A stretch of DNA of 64,000 nucleotides from Streptomyces lavendofoliae (GCF_014649735.1 NZ_BMTP01000002.1:427697-491696); one strand, 5' to 3'; positions 23,460-32,603 are shown, counted from the stretch's first letter. The notes: a model not told the origin generated them from the sequence alone. Translations and numbers: made by a program.

Positions 23460-24566
23460 GTGCCTGCCTCCCGTTCCACCCTGCGCCGCTCCCTCGCCGC
23501 CGCCGCGGCCCTGCCGCTGCTGATCGGCGCGCTCGCCTCCTGCGGCTACGGCTCCAAGGCCACCGACGACGAGAAGAAGGTGGCGGCCCAGGGCGAGAAG
23601 CTCTCCGCCGACCGGGTGAGACTCGGGTACTTCCCCAACCTCACCCACGCCACCGCCCTGGTGGGCGACCAGGAAGGCATCATCCAGAAGGAGCTGGGCG
23701 GCACCGAGCTCCAGGTGTCGACCTTCAACGCCGGCCCCTCCGAGATCGAGGCGCTCAACGCCGACTCGATCGACATCGGCTTCATCGGCCCCTCCCCGGC
23801 GATCAACGGGTACGTCAAGTCCAAGGGCGAGAACCTGCGGATCATCGGCGGTTCCGCTTCCGGCGGTGTGAAGCTGGTGGTGAACCCGGAGAAGATCAAG
23901 ACCCTGGACGACCTCAAGGGCAAGCGGATCGCCACCCCGCAGCACGGCAACACGCAGGACGTCGCGTTCCTCAACTGGATCAAGGACCGGGGCTGGCAGG
24001 TCGACGCCGAGAGCGGCCAGGGCGACGTCTCGGTGGTCCGCACCGAGAACAAGATCGCTCCCGACGCCTACAAGTCCGGGTCGATCGACGGCGCCTGGGT
24101 TCCGGAGCCGACGGCGTCGAAGCTGGTCAGCGAGGGCGCCAAGGTACTCCTCGACGAGTCGACGCTGTGGCCTGACAAGAAGTTCGTGATCACGAACATC
24201 ATCGTGTCGCAGAAGTTCCTCAGGGAACACCCGGACGTCGTCGAGGCGGTGCTGCGCGGTTCGGTGCGGACCAACGCGTGGATCAACGCCAACCCCGACA
24301 AGGCCAAGGACTCCGCCAACGCCAAGCTGAAGGCGCTGACCGGCAAGCCGCTGGGTGACAAGGTCATCGACCCGGCGTGGCCGTCGATCCAGTTCATCGA
24401 CGACCCACTGGCCGCGACGCTGCAGGCGCAGGCCGACCACGCGGTGGCCGCCGGGCTCCTGGAGAAGCCGGACCTGAAAGGCATCTACGACCTGGGGCCG
24501 CTCAACAAGGTCCTGAAGGCCGAGGGCAAGCCCGAGGTCGCCGACGCCGGTCTCGGCGTCAAGTAA
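23460..24566 (+). CDS. ABC importer substrate-binding lipoprotein (sulfonate/nitrate type)
   Basis: 368-aa extracytoplasmic solute-binding lipoprotein of the SsuA/TauA/NrtA family. The signal peptide ends in lipobox LASC (Cys ~28). The SsuA-like fold is visible in VRLGYFPNLTHATALVG, DIGFIGPSPAINGY and the two-lobe pattern. The substrate is probably an alkanesulfonate or sulfate ester given the cys operon, but nitrate or taurine cannot be excluded. GTG 23460 follows a GAGGGG motif ten bases upstream. It is the first gene of a three-gene importer. Confidence 0.88.
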   Translation: MPASRSTLRRSLAAAAALPLLIGALASCGYGSKATDDEKKVAAQGEKLSADRVRLGYFPNLTHATALVGDQEGIIQKELGGTELQVSTFNAGPSEIEALNADSIDIGFIGPSPAINGYVKSKGENLRIIGGSASGGVKLVVNPEKIKTLDDLKGKRIATPQHGNTQDVAFLNWIKDRGWQVDAESGQGDVSVVRTENKIAPDAYKSGSIDGAWVPEPTASKLVSEGAKVLLDESTLWPDKKFVITNIIVSQKFLREHPDVVEAVLRGSVRTNAWINANPDKAKDSANAKLKALTGKPLGDKVIDPAWPSIQFIDDPLAATLQAQADHAVAAGLLEKPDLKGIYDLGPLNKVLKAEGKPEVADAGLGVK

Positions 24567-24609
24567 CCCGCGCAGCAGCCCAGTTCCCCGTTCCCAGGAG
24601 GTGACGACC

Positions 24610-25398
24610 ATGGCCACGACCTTCGCCGAGGCCGAGGACCGCGTCGCGGTGAGCCACGCGGCCCGGATCGACCACGTCTCGAAGTCCTTCGCCGGACCGA
24701 CCGGACAGCAACTCGTGCTCGACGACATCTCGCTCGATGTCGCTCCGGGCGAGTTCGTCACCCTCCTGGGGGCCTCGGGGTGCGGCAAGTCCACGCTCCT
24801 GAACCTGGTCGCGGGTCTCGACCGGCCGACCGTGGGGTCCATCGAGACCCCCGGCGGCCGGCCGGCGCTGATGTTCCAGGAGCACGCCCTGTTCCCCTGG
24901 CTGACGGCCGGGAAGAACATCGAGCTGGCGCTGCGGCTGCGGGGCGTGGCGAAGAACGAGCGGCGGGGCGAGGCGGAGCGGCTGCTGGAGCTGGTGCGGC
25001 TCAGCGGCGCGTACGGCAAGCGGGTGCACGAGCTGTCGGGCGGCATGCGCCAGCGCGTCGCCCTGGCCCGGGCGCTGGCGCAGGACAGCGACCTGCTGCT
25101 GATGGACGAGCCGTTCGCGGCGCTGGACGCGATCACCCGTGACGTGCTGCACGACGAGCTGACGCGCATCTGGCGCGAGACGAAGCTGTCGGTGCTGTTC
25201 GTGACGCACAACGTGCGCGAGGCGGTGCGGCTGGCCGAGCGCGTGGTGCTGCTGTCCTCCCGGCCGGGGCGGATCGCCCGCCAGTGGGAGATCGGCATCC
25301 CCCACCCGCGCCGTATCGAGGACGCCGCGGTGGCGGAGCTGTCCGTCGAGATCACCGAAGAACTGCGTGGGGAGATCCGCCGTCATGGCCAGCACTGA
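24610..25398 (+). CDS. ABC importer ATPase (sulfonate/nitrate type)
   Basis: 262-aa nucleotide-binding subunit with Walker A GASGCGKST, Q-loop MFQEHALFPW, signature LSGGMRQRV, Walker B DLLLMDEPFAALD and H-loop FVTHNVREA. AGGAGG eight bases upstream fixes ATG 24610; a GTG at 24601 inside that site is rejected. It overlaps the permease gene by 14 bp. Confidence 0.92.
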   Translation: MATTFAEAEDRVAVSHAARIDHVSKSFAGPTGQQLVLDDISLDVAPGEFVTLLGASGCGKSTLLNLVAGLDRPTVGSIETPGGRPALMFQEHALFPWLTAGKNIELALRLRGVAKNERRGEAERLLELVRLSGAYGKRVHELSGGMRQRVALARALAQDSDLLLMDEPFAALDAITRDVLHDELTRIWRETKLSVLFVTHNVREAVRLAERVVLLSSRPGRIARQWEIGIPHPRRIEDAAVAELSVEITEELRGEIRRHGQH

Positions 25399-26281
25399 TA
25401 CGACGACCGAGGCCGTCGCGAAGACGGACGACCTGGCCGGCCTGGAGGCGGGGCTGGACGCGCTGGACTCGGTGCAGGTGCGCAGGACGCCGGTGCGGGA
25501 GGTGCTGGGCCGCAAGGTCCTGCCGCCGCTGGTCGCCGTCGCGCTGGTGCTGGTGGTGTGGCAGGTCCTCGTCTGGGCGAAAATCACCGACGAGTACAAG
25601 CTTCCGCCGCCCGCCGCCGTGTGGGACAGCCTGACCACCATGTGGCTGGAGGGCACGCTGCTGGGGGTGCTGTGGACCAGTGTGTCCCGGGCGCTGCTCG
25701 GCTTCGTGATGGCGCTGGCCATCGGTACGCCGCTGGGTCTGCTGGTGGCCCGGGTGCGGTTCGTCCGGGCGGCGATCGGCCCGATCCTGTCGGGTCTTCA
25801 GTCGCTGCCGTCGGTGGCCTGGGTGGCGCCGGCCGTGCTCTGGCTTGGCCTCAACGACTCGATGATGTACGCGGTGATCCTGCTGGGTGCCGTGCCGTCG
25901 ATCGCCAACGGCCTGGTGTCCGGGGTGGACCAGGTTCCGCCGCTGTTCCTGCGGGCCGGCCGGACGCTCGGCGCGAACGGGTTGCGGGGCGCCTGGCACA
26001 TCGTGATGCCGGCCGCGCTGCCGGGCTACCTGGCAGGTCTGAAGCAGGGGTGGGCGTTCTCGTGGCGCTCGCTGATGGCCGCCGAGATCATCGCGTCCTC
26101 GCCCGAACTCGGCCTTGGGCTCGGACAGTTGCTGGAGAACGGCCGCAACAACATCGACATGCCGGGCATCTTCCTGGCGATCCTGCTGATCCTGATCGTC
26201 GGCATCGCCATCGACCTGCTGATCTTCAGCCCCCTGGAGCGCGCGGTGCTGCGCCGTCGCGGTCTCCTCGTCAAGAGCTGA
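25385..26281 (+). CDS. ABC importer permease (sulfonate/nitrate type)
   Basis: 298-aa integral membrane subunit (SsuC/TauC type). A charged N-terminal 45 residues precede six helices at about 52-70, 100-125, 132-150, 160-180, 225-245 and 262-283. The EAA-like loop, GANGLRGAWHIVMPAALPGYLAGLKQG, contacts the ATPase. ATG 25385 lies inside the end of the ATPase gene, indicating coupling. Confidence 0.92.
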   Translation: MASTDTTTEAVAKTDDLAGLEAGLDALDSVQVRRTPVREVLGRKVLPPLVAVALVLVVWQVLVWAKITDEYKLPPPAAVWDSLTTMWLEGTLLGVLWTSVSRALLGFVMALAIGTPLGLLVARVRFVRAAIGPILSGLQSLPSVAWVAPAVLWLGLNDSMMYAVILLGAVPSIANGLVSGVDQVPPLFLRAGRTLGANGLRGAWHIVMPAALPGYLAGLKQGWAFSWRSLMAAEIIASSPELGLGLGQLLENGRNNIDMPGIFLAILLILIVGIAIDLLIFSPLERAVLRRRGLLVKS

Positions 26282-26291
26282 GCGTCGTGCC

Positions 26292-27023
26292 ATGACCCGT
26301 CCTGTCCTGCTCGTGATCGCCCACGGCAGCCGCGACCCGCGGCACGCCGCGACCGTGCACGCCCTGGTGCGGCGGTCGGGGGGCGTGCGCCCCGGTGTGC
26401 GGGTGGAGACGGCGTTCCTGGACTTCAACGTGCCGTCGGTGCCGGCCGTCCTGGAGCGGCTGGCGGCGGAGGGCGTGCGTGACGTGGTGGCCCTCCCGCT
26501 GCTGCTGACCCGCGCCTTCCACGCCAAGGCGGACATCCCCGCCGTCCTGAGGGAGGCCCCGTCGTGCCTGCGCGTCCGGCAGGCACCGGTGCTGGGCCCC
26601 TCGCCGCTGCTGGTCGCGGCGCTGGAGCGGCGGTTGTACGAGGCGGGCCTGACGCCCGCCGACAAGCGCTCGACCGGGGTCGTCCTGGCCTCGGCGGGCT
26701 CATCCGACCCGGAGGCGATCGCAGTGATCGCTGAAATGGCGCGGGAGCTGCGGCACACCGGTTGGTGCGCCGTGCGGCCTGCGTTCGCCTCCGCGTCCCT
26801 TCCCCGTACGCAGGACGCCGTGCGCGCCCTTCGTCAGGACGGGGTACGCCGGGTGGCGGTCGCGCCGTACGTCATCGCGCCGGGCCGCCTGCCGGACCGC
26901 ATAGCCGAGGGCGCGGCCGGCGCTGACGTCCTGGGTGACGTGCTGGGAGCCGCGCCGGAGCTGGCGCGGCTGCTGCTGGCGCGGTACGACGAGGCAGGCG
27001 TCGCCCTGTCCGCGGCGGCCTGA
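26292..27023 (+). CDS. CbiX/SirB-type sirohydrochlorin chelatase
   Basis: 243-aa class II chelatase expected to insert Fe2+ into sirohydrochlorin to make siroheme, the cofactor of the sulfite reductase at the head of this operon. Two CbiX half-domains are visible; the first carries the metal-binding His in IAHGSRDPRH and LLLTRAFHAKAD. The second half (residues ~125-240) retains VAPYVIAPGRLPDR but its His residues are less complete. It begins 10 bp after the permease. Confidence 0.88.
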   Translation: MTRPVLLVIAHGSRDPRHAATVHALVRRSGGVRPGVRVETAFLDFNVPSVPAVLERLAAEGVRDVVALPLLLTRAFHAKADIPAVLREAPSCLRVRQAPVLGPSPLLVAALERRLYEAGLTPADKRSTGVVLASAGSSDPEAIAVIAEMARELRHTGWCAVRPAFASASLPRTQDAVRALRQDGVRRVAVAPYVIAPGRLPDRIAEGAAGADVLGDVLGAAPELARLLLARYDEAGVALSAAA

Positions 27024-27066
27024 GCGGCCCGCGCCCTGGCGCCGTCCGCGCCGAGGCGTGGCGGCC

Positions 27067-27090
27067 GTCCGCGCCGTCCGCGCCGTCCGC
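27067..27090. repeat. 9-bp tandem repeat
   Basis: GTCCGCGCC occurs twice in tandem with a third partial copy, just before the convergent DUF1697 stop codon. Simple GC spacer repeat with no evident function. Confidence 0.6.
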
Positions 27091-27642
27091 TCAGTCGCGG
27101 GTCATCTCCACCAGCTTGACGACGGTGTTCCAGTTGCGGGTGGTGGCGATGACGCCCTTGGTGAGGGCGGGGCGTGCCAGGGCCTCGGCGAGCTTGGAGC
27201 GTCCCAGGCCCTCGGGGGCGTACAGGTACAGGGCACGGTCGCCGAGTCTGAACTCCTCGGGGAGGAAGGCGGCCGGGTCCAGACCCGCGAACCTGTCGGG
27301 GGTCACGGGCTCGGAGAAGTAGGTGACGTGGAGCTGCCTGGCCTCCAGGCCGGCGGCGGGGAACGGGCAGGCGTCGGCGACGGCGCGCAGGTAGGGGCCG
27401 CCGCGCACCAGGCAGTCGACGCGGAAGCCGAAGTGCCGCTCGATCGCCTTCTCCAGTTCCTCCGCCAGGACGTCCTCGTCGGCGCCGGACGCGTTGGTGA
27501 AGGCCGCGTTGCCGCTCTGCAGGTACGTCGTGACGTCGCCGTGGCCGAGTTCGGTCAGCACCGTGCGCAGCCGCGCCATCGGGACCTTCTTGTGTCCGCC
27601 GACGTTGATGCCGCGCAGCAGGGCGGCGTACCTGGTCGTCAT
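27091..27642 (-). CDS. DUF1697 protein
   Basis: 183-aa protein of the DUF1697 family, recognised by YAALLRGINVGGHKKVPMARLR, YLQSGNAAFTN and the C-terminal TTRNWNTVVKLVEM. The fold is ferredoxin-like; the biochemical role is unknown. ATG 27642 is preferred over a GTG two codons earlier. A strong hairpin separates it from the protease gene upstream. Confidence 0.9.
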   Translation of the reverse strand: MTTRYAALLRGINVGGHKKVPMARLRTVLTELGHGDVTTYLQSGNAAFTNASGADEDVLAEELEKAIERHFGFRVDCLVRGGPYLRAVADACPFPAAGLEARQLHVTYFSEPVTPDRFAGLDPAAFLPEEFRLGDRALYLYAPEGLGRSKLAEALARPALTKGVIATTRNWNTVVKLVEMTRD

Positions 27643-27657
27643 GGTCACACCATATGA

Positions 27658-27694
27658 CGACCGCCGTGCCCCGTGGGGGAGGGCACGGCGGTCG
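27658..27694 (-). terminator. 14-bp perfect hairpin after protease gene
   Basis: CGACCGCCGTGCCC and GGGCACGGCGGTCG pair perfectly around a 9-base loop, 21 bp past the subtilisin-like gene stop. It should end protease transcription before the DUF1697 gene. Confidence 0.88.
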
Positions 27695-27715
27695 CCGGTC
27701 GGGGTGCCGCGCGTC

Positions 27716-28915
27716 CTACTCGACGATCTTCAGCAGCTTGTTCGCCGTCCCCTGGGTGGGGTTGGAGATCTTGTCGGCGGTGGCGCCGTCGGTGAGGGCC
27801 CTGGCGACCTGCTCCGGGGTGGCGTCCTGGTGACCGGCCAGGTAGACGGCAGCGGCGCCGGCGACGTGGGGCGTGGCCATGGAGGTGCCGGATATGGTCT
27901 TGGTGCCCTCGTCGCTGTCGTTCCACGCCGAGGTGATGTCCGAACCGGGGGCGTAGAGGTCCACCACGGAGCCGTGGTTGGAGAAGCCGGACTGCTGGTC
28001 GTCCTTGGTGGAGGAGGCGACGGTGAGGGCCTCCGGGACCCGGGCCGGGGAGCTCTGTCCGGCGTCGCTCGACTCGTTGCCGGCGGCGACGGCGAAGGTG
28101 ACCCCGGAGGCGATGGCCTTGCTGACGGCCGCGTCGAGGGCCGGGTCGACGCCGCCGCCCAGGCTCATGTTGGCGACGGACGGGCCCCGGTGGTTCTTGG
28201 TGACCCAGTCGATGCCCGCGACGACCTGCTCGGTGGTGCCGGAGCCGTTGTCGTCCAGCACGCGGACGGCGACGATCCTCGCCTTCTTGGCGACGCCGTG
28301 CGCGGCACCGGCGATGGTGCCGGCGACGTGGGTGCCGTGGCCGTTGCCGTCGCTCGCGTCGTCGTCGTTGTCGATGGCGTCGAACCCGGAGACGGCCCGG
28401 CCCTCGAAGTCCTTGTGCCCGACGCGTACGCCGGTGTCGATGACGTACGCGGTCACGCCCTCGCCCGCGTTGTCGGGGTAGGTGTACGCGCTGTCGCCGG
28501 CGGTGTCGGCCTGGTCGACGCGGTCGAGGCCCCAGGAGGGCGGGTCGTCCTGGGTGGCGTTGATGGTGAACTTCTTGTTCTGCACGACCTTCGCGACGGC
28601 CGGGTCGGCCGCCAGGCGCTTGGCCTCGGTATGCGAGAGACCGCTCGCGGAGAAGCCGTTGAGGGCCGAGGTGTAGGTGCGCCTGAGCGTGCCGCCGTAC
28701 TCCCGGGCGAGCTTCGCCTTGTCCGCCTTCTCGTCCAGCAGGACGAGGTAGCTGCCGGAGACGGCGCCTTCGGCACCGAGGCCGTACACCGTCCCTTCGG
28801 CGGGTGCCGGGGCGGGCGCGGTTCCGGCGTGGGCCGTGCCGAAGGCGGTGAGGCCGACGACGACCGCCGTGGCGGCGGTGAGCCGAACCGCGGCCGTGCG
28901 CATGTGAGTTGTCAT
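27716..28915 (-). CDS. Secreted subtilisin-like serine protease (S8)
   Basis: 399-aa pre-pro-protease. Signal peptide ~1-30 (cut after GTAHA), inhibitor-I9 propeptide ~54-120, then an S8A catalytic domain with D160 (VIDTGV), H193 (NGHGTHVAGT), oxyanion N280 (AAGNES) and S345 (SGTSMATPH). The architecture is that of proteinase-K-like extracellular enzymes; no C-terminal extra domain. ATG 28915 has GAGGAG ten bases upstream. Transcription likely starts in the AT-rich stretch 100-150 bp upstream. No regulator gene is adjacent. Confidence 0.93.
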   Translation of the reverse strand: MTTHMRTAAVRLTAATAVVVGLTAFGTAHAGTAPAPAPAEGTVYGLGAEGAVSGSYLVLLDEKADKAKLAREYGGTLRRTYTSALNGFSASGLSHTEAKRLAADPAVAKVVQNKKFTINATQDDPPSWGLDRVDQADTAGDSAYTYPDNAGEGVTAYVIDTGVRVGHKDFEGRAVSGFDAIDNDDDASDGNGHGTHVAGTIAGAAHGVAKKARIVAVRVLDDNGSGTTEQVVAGIDWVTKNHRGPSVANMSLGGGVDPALDAAVSKAIASGVTFAVAAGNESSDAGQSSPARVPEALTVASSTKDDQQSGFSNHGSVVDLYAPGSDITSAWNDSDEGTKTISGTSMATPHVAGAAAVYLAGHQDATPEQVARALTDGATADKISNPTQGTANKLLKIVE

Positions 28916-29259
28916 GAAGAGGGGACTCCTCGTCATCAATTGTGTGGGGGGTTCGCCTCCGGACGGGAAATCCTCCGGGGCTGTTCGAAACCCTGGTCGA
29001 TTGATGCGCGCAGATCAAGGCCTTCACACAGCTATGACTTACTCAACAAACTTCCTTAATAACAAATCGCTCACGCCGGAAGGATCACGGCAACCCGGCG
29101 TGGCACGGCGCAAATGACCATGCCATGTGACGATCCGCGGTACGGCCAGGACGCGGGCCGTGACGGCGTGGCACGTCGGGGTGCGGGCGTCCCAGGGCAC
29201 GCCGCTCGACCCGCAGGGCCGGTCCCGGACGTGCCGGCCGGGGCCGGTCGGCGCGCGGG
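28916..29259. other. 344-bp intergenic region upstream of protease
   Basis: Holds the only markedly AT-rich tract of this part of the window (about 29035-29070, with TTGTTATTAAGG and TTTGTTGAG on the minus strand), very likely the protease promoter. It also holds the hairpin listed separately that may end the sugar-transporter transcript. No gene is seen. Confidence 0.6.
29072..29102 (-). terminator. Hairpin followed by T-rich tract
   Basis: CACGCCGG and CCGGCGTG pair perfectly over a 15-base loop. On the minus strand it is followed by a T-rich run (GCGATTTGTTATT), giving it the form of an intrinsic terminator for the sugar ABC operon. It could also be an operator for the protease gene. Confidence 0.55.
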
Positions 29260-30555
29260 TCAGCGCTGGTAGCGCGCCAGCACCAGGTTGCCGTCCTCGA
29301 CGAGGCGTTTCTCCAGCTCCGCGGCGTCGATGGCGCCGCTGTAGTACTCCTGGTACGCCGGTGTGGCCACCTTGTCCTTCCACTCCGGATAACCGCGCAC
29401 CGACTGCGCGGGGGCGGGCCGGAGGCTCGCCGCCAGCGCGGCACCCGTGGCCCAGCCGTGCTCGGTGGTGCGCAGCGACGGGTCCTTCAGCGCCTCCGTG
29501 CCGGTCGGCAGCATCCAGTCGCCGCGGGCGAGCCGCACCATGTTGTCCGGCTGGAGGAGGAAGTCGATGAAGCGGGCGGCCTCCTCCTTGTGAGGGCTGT
29601 CCTCGGCGATCGACAGGGTCTGCGGGCTGACGCCCTGCGCCAGGCCCCCGTCGCCCGCCGGGGCCGGCAGCACCACCCACTCGAATCCCTCCGGTGCCTG
29701 CCGCACGATCTGCTGACGGTAGGAGAACCCCAGCGGGACCATCGCGTACATGCCTCCGAAGAATCCCGGGAGCGTGTCGGAACCGCCCATGCCGAGGGTG
29801 GTGCGCGGGGCGCTGCGGTCGGTGTTCACCTGGGCGTTGACGGTGGCGGGCACGGTCGCGTCACCGTCCCCGAACCGGACCTCCACCCTGCCGTCGCCGC
29901 CCCGGTGGAAGAGCCGGCCACCCGCGGACAGACCCAGGTTGAGGGAGACGGAGACCGGTTCCCGCAACGGCCAGGCAACGCCGTACCTCCCCTCCCCCAT
30001 CGTCGCCGTCAGCTCCTTGGCGACCTGCCGGAACTCGGGCCAGGTCCACGGGCGGGCCGGGGTGGGCACGCGGACGCCGGAGGATTCGAGGATTTTCCTG
30101 TTGGCGATGATGACGCGCGGTTCCTGGAGGAAGGGCACGCCGTACACGCCCTCGCCGAAGGTGGTCGTCCGCCAGCTCGCTTCCGGGATGTCGGCCCTGA
30201 GCCGGCCGGACAGCAGCGGGCGCAGGTCGGCGAGGTAGCCGCCGTACGCGAAGTCGGCGAGGTCGTCGGAGGCGTCGTGGATGATGTCGGGCGCCTCGCC
30301 GCCCTCGAAGGAGGTGAGGAGCTGGTCGTGGACGCTGTCCCAGCTGCCCTGCACGTATTCGACCCGGATGCCGGGGTGGGCGGCGTTCCACTCCGCGACC
30401 AGTTCCTTGTTGGCGTCGACCGACTCCTTCTGCCAGGCCAGGGACTGGAACCGCAGCACGGTCCCGCCCTCCCCGCCTCCTCCGCCACCACCGGCGCAGC
30501 CGGCCACCAGCAGGGCGAGGACGACGGCCAGGACGACGGCCGGGCGGGCGCGCAT
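29260..30555 (-). CDS. Sugar ABC importer solute-binding lipoprotein
   Basis: 431-aa family-1 extracellular sugar-binding lipoprotein. The lipobox is LVAGC, followed by a Gly run and then the binding domain (VLRFQSLAWQKESVDANKEL, APDIIHDASDDLADFA, YGVPFLQEPRVIIANRKIL). The C-terminus is typical (DNMVRLARGDWMLPTGTEAL). The sugar is not predictable. The start codon overlaps the upstream permease stop (TGATG). It is third in an operon reading permease, permease, binding protein; no ATPase is encoded here, so a shared MsiK-type ATPase is expected, as is usual in Streptomyces. Confidence 0.9.
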   Translation of the reverse strand: MRARPAVVLAVVLALLVAGCAGGGGGGGEGGTVLRFQSLAWQKESVDANKELVAEWNAAHPGIRVEYVQGSWDSVHDQLLTSFEGGEAPDIIHDASDDLADFAYGGYLADLRPLLSGRLRADIPEASWRTTTFGEGVYGVPFLQEPRVIIANRKILESSGVRVPTPARPWTWPEFRQVAKELTATMGEGRYGVAWPLREPVSVSLNLGLSAGGRLFHRGGDGRVEVRFGDGDATVPATVNAQVNTDRSAPRTTLGMGGSDTLPGFFGGMYAMVPLGFSYRQQIVRQAPEGFEWVVLPAPAGDGGLAQGVSPQTLSIAEDSPHKEEAARFIDFLLQPDNMVRLARGDWMLPTGTEALKDPSLRTTEHGWATGAALAASLRPAPAQSVRGYPEWKDKVATPAYQEYYSGAIDAAELEKRLVEDGNLVLARYQR

Positions 30556-31397
30556 CAGGACTTCACCGCCCCGGAGAGCATGCCGCCGGTGATCCGCCTC
30601 TGGATGAGCGCGAAGACGACGAGCGAGGGGAGGGTGGCGAGAAAGGCCGCGGCGGCCAGCGGGCCGAGGTCCGCGACGCCCTCCGCGCCGAGGAAGTGGG
30701 TGAGGACGACGGGCAAGGTCTGCTTCTCCGGGGTCTTGAGCAGGACGAGCGCGAAGAAGAACTCGTTCCAGGCGGTGATGAACGCGAAGAGCGCGGTGGC
30801 GACGATGCCCGGTGCCAGCAGCGGCGCGGTCACGGAGAGGAGCGTACGGAGCCGGCCGGCGCCGTCGACGGCGGCGGCCTCCTCCAGTTCGGCCGGGAGG
30901 GCCCGTACGTAACCGGTCAGCATCCACAGCGCGAACGGCAGCGACCAGACGACGTACACCAGGACCAGGCCGGTCAGGGTGTTGATCAGCTGGAGGTTCT
31001 TCAGGACGAGGAAGAGTGGAATGATCACCAGGACGAACGGGAAGGCCTGGCTGACCACCACCCAGCCGGTGGTGGCGGCCGACAGCCGGCCCCGCCGGCG
31101 GGCCGTCACATAGGCCATGGGGGTGGCGACGACCACGGCGGTCACCGCGGCGGCGAGGGCGGCGGCCAGGCTGTTGGCGGCGGCCCGCAGCAGCGGCTGC
31201 TCCGCGAAGGCCTGCCGGAAGTTGGCCACGGTGGGGTCCTCGGGGATCCAGGTGGGGTGCAGGGAGCCGAGCTCCGGGGCCGGTTTGAAGGCGGTGGAGA
31301 TCAGCCACAGGAAGGGCAGGGCGAGGAAGGCCAGGTACGCGAGGAGCGCGAGGTACTGTCCCGCCCGCACCGCGCCCCGGGTGCGCGGGCCGCTCAT
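30555..31397 (-). CDS. Sugar ABC importer permease 2 (MalG type)
   Basis: 280-aa carbohydrate permease with six helices and the EAA loop ELEEAAAVDGAGRLRTLLSVTAPLLAPG, ending in the MalG-type ITGGMLSGAVKS. ATG 31397 overlaps the end of permease 1 by four bases. A longer upstream frame is a shadow of permease 1. Confidence 0.92.
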   Translation of the reverse strand: MSGPRTRGAVRAGQYLALLAYLAFLALPFLWLISTAFKPAPELGSLHPTWIPEDPTVANFRQAFAEQPLLRAAANSLAAALAAAVTAVVVATPMAYVTARRRGRLSAATTGWVVVSQAFPFVLVIIPLFLVLKNLQLINTLTGLVLVYVVWSLPFALWMLTGYVRALPAELEEAAAVDGAGRLRTLLSVTAPLLAPGIVATALFAFITAWNEFFFALVLLKTPEKQTLPVVLTHFLGAEGVADLGPLAAAAFLATLPSLVVFALIQRRITGGMLSGAVKS

Positions 31398-32335
31398 TCG
31401 TCCCCCCTCAGCCGGCTCGCCAGGTGGACGGCGAGAAGTACGGAGATGACGGCGACCAGCACGCAGCCCATCGCCGCCGCGTAACCGAACTGCCCGTAAC
31501 GGAACGCCTCCTCGTACGCGAACAGCATGGGCAGCCGGGTGCGGCCGCCGGGTCCGCCGCCGGTGAGCACGTACACCAGCGCGAAGGCGTTGATGTTCCA
31601 GATGAAGTTGAGCGCGGTGATGGCGAGGGCGACGGGCCGGAGTGCGGGCCAGGTGACGGTGCGGAACCGGCGCCAGGCGCCGGCGCCGTCGAGGGCTGCG
31701 GCCTCGTGCAGCTCGCGCGGGGTGTTCTGCAGCCCGGCGAGGAGGGCGACGGTGGTCTGGGGCATGCCGGCCCACACACCGACCAGGACCACGGCGGGCA
31801 GCGCGGTGGCGAGGCCGCTGAGCCAGTCACGGCCGCCGCCGAGGCCCAGGTCGCGCAGCGTCTCGTTGAGGATGCCGGCGTCGGGGTGGTAGACGAGCCG
31901 CCACATGATGCCGACGACGACCTCGGGCATCGCCCAGGGGATGATCGCCAGGGCGCGCGCGAGCCAGCGGAGGCGGAGTCCCTGGTCGAGCAGCAGGGCG
32001 AGGCCCAGGGCCAGGAGGAACTGGGGGACGGTGACACCGACCGCCCACACCAGGCCGATGCGGAACGACTCCCAGAACAGCGTGTCGTGCAGCAGGTCCC
32101 GGAAGTTGAGGGTGCCCACCCACTGGGTGGCCCTGGTGCGTCCCGACTGCGCGTCGGTGAAGGCCAGGACGACGCCGTAGAGCAGGGGGCCGACGCTGAG
32201 CAGGAGGATCGGGATCAGCGCGGGCAGCACGAGGAACCAGGCCCCGTGATCGGTGGGCCGGTGCCGGTGTGCCGGACGGTGTGCCGGTCCTCCGGCGTTT
32301 TCACCGGACCGCCGCGCCGTGGTCAGCAATGTCAC
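31394..32335 (-). CDS. Sugar ABC importer permease 1 (MalF type)
   Basis: 313-aa MalF-type permease. A His/Arg-rich N-terminal ~30 residues precede six helices; the EAA loop is ELHEAAALDGAGAWRRFRTVTWPALRPV. The start is GTG 32335 with AAAGGGG about ten bases upstream. First gene of the sugar-uptake operon. No LacI- or GntR-type regulator is adjacent. Confidence 0.9.
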   Translation of the reverse strand: MTLLTTARRSGENAGGPAHRPAHRHRPTDHGAWFLVLPALIPILLLSVGPLLYGVVLAFTDAQSGRTRATQWVGTLNFRDLLHDTLFWESFRIGLVWAVGVTVPQFLLALGLALLLDQGLRLRWLARALAIIPWAMPEVVVGIMWRLVYHPDAGILNETLRDLGLGGGRDWLSGLATALPAVVLVGVWAGMPQTTVALLAGLQNTPRELHEAAALDGAGAWRRFRTVTWPALRPVALAITALNFIWNINAFALVYVLTGGGPGGRTRLPMLFAYEEAFRYGQFGYAAAMGCVLVAVISVLLAVHLASRLRGDE

Positions 32336-32435
32336 GGACAGTCCCCTTTGCGACGTCGGGCCGGCCTGGCGTCATCGTCCTGACGGGTCGTCGGTTCGTC
32401 AAGGCCACCCGCCCGGATGCGAGACTTGGCCGGAC

Positions 32436-32552
32436 CCGGGACGGGAGCGGACCGGGACGGGACCGGACCGGGACGGGACCGGGATCGGGACGGGACCGGG
32501 ATCGGGACCGGATCGGCGCGGACAGCGGGACAGCGGGACAGCGGGACAGCGG
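32436..32552. repeat. Nested tandem repeats upstream of phosphotransferase gene
   Basis: About 80 bp (32436-32517) of a degenerate hexamer series based on CGGGAC / CGGGATC / CGGACC is followed by four exact copies of the octamer GACAGCGG (32521-32552). The array ends ~50 bp before the next start codon and lies between that gene and the divergent sugar operon. Copy number is likely to vary between strains. Confidence 0.85.
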
Positions 32553-32603
32553 ATCGGCACGCCGACGGATCGGCGCGGGTACGGGTACGGAAGGACGGAC
32601 GTG

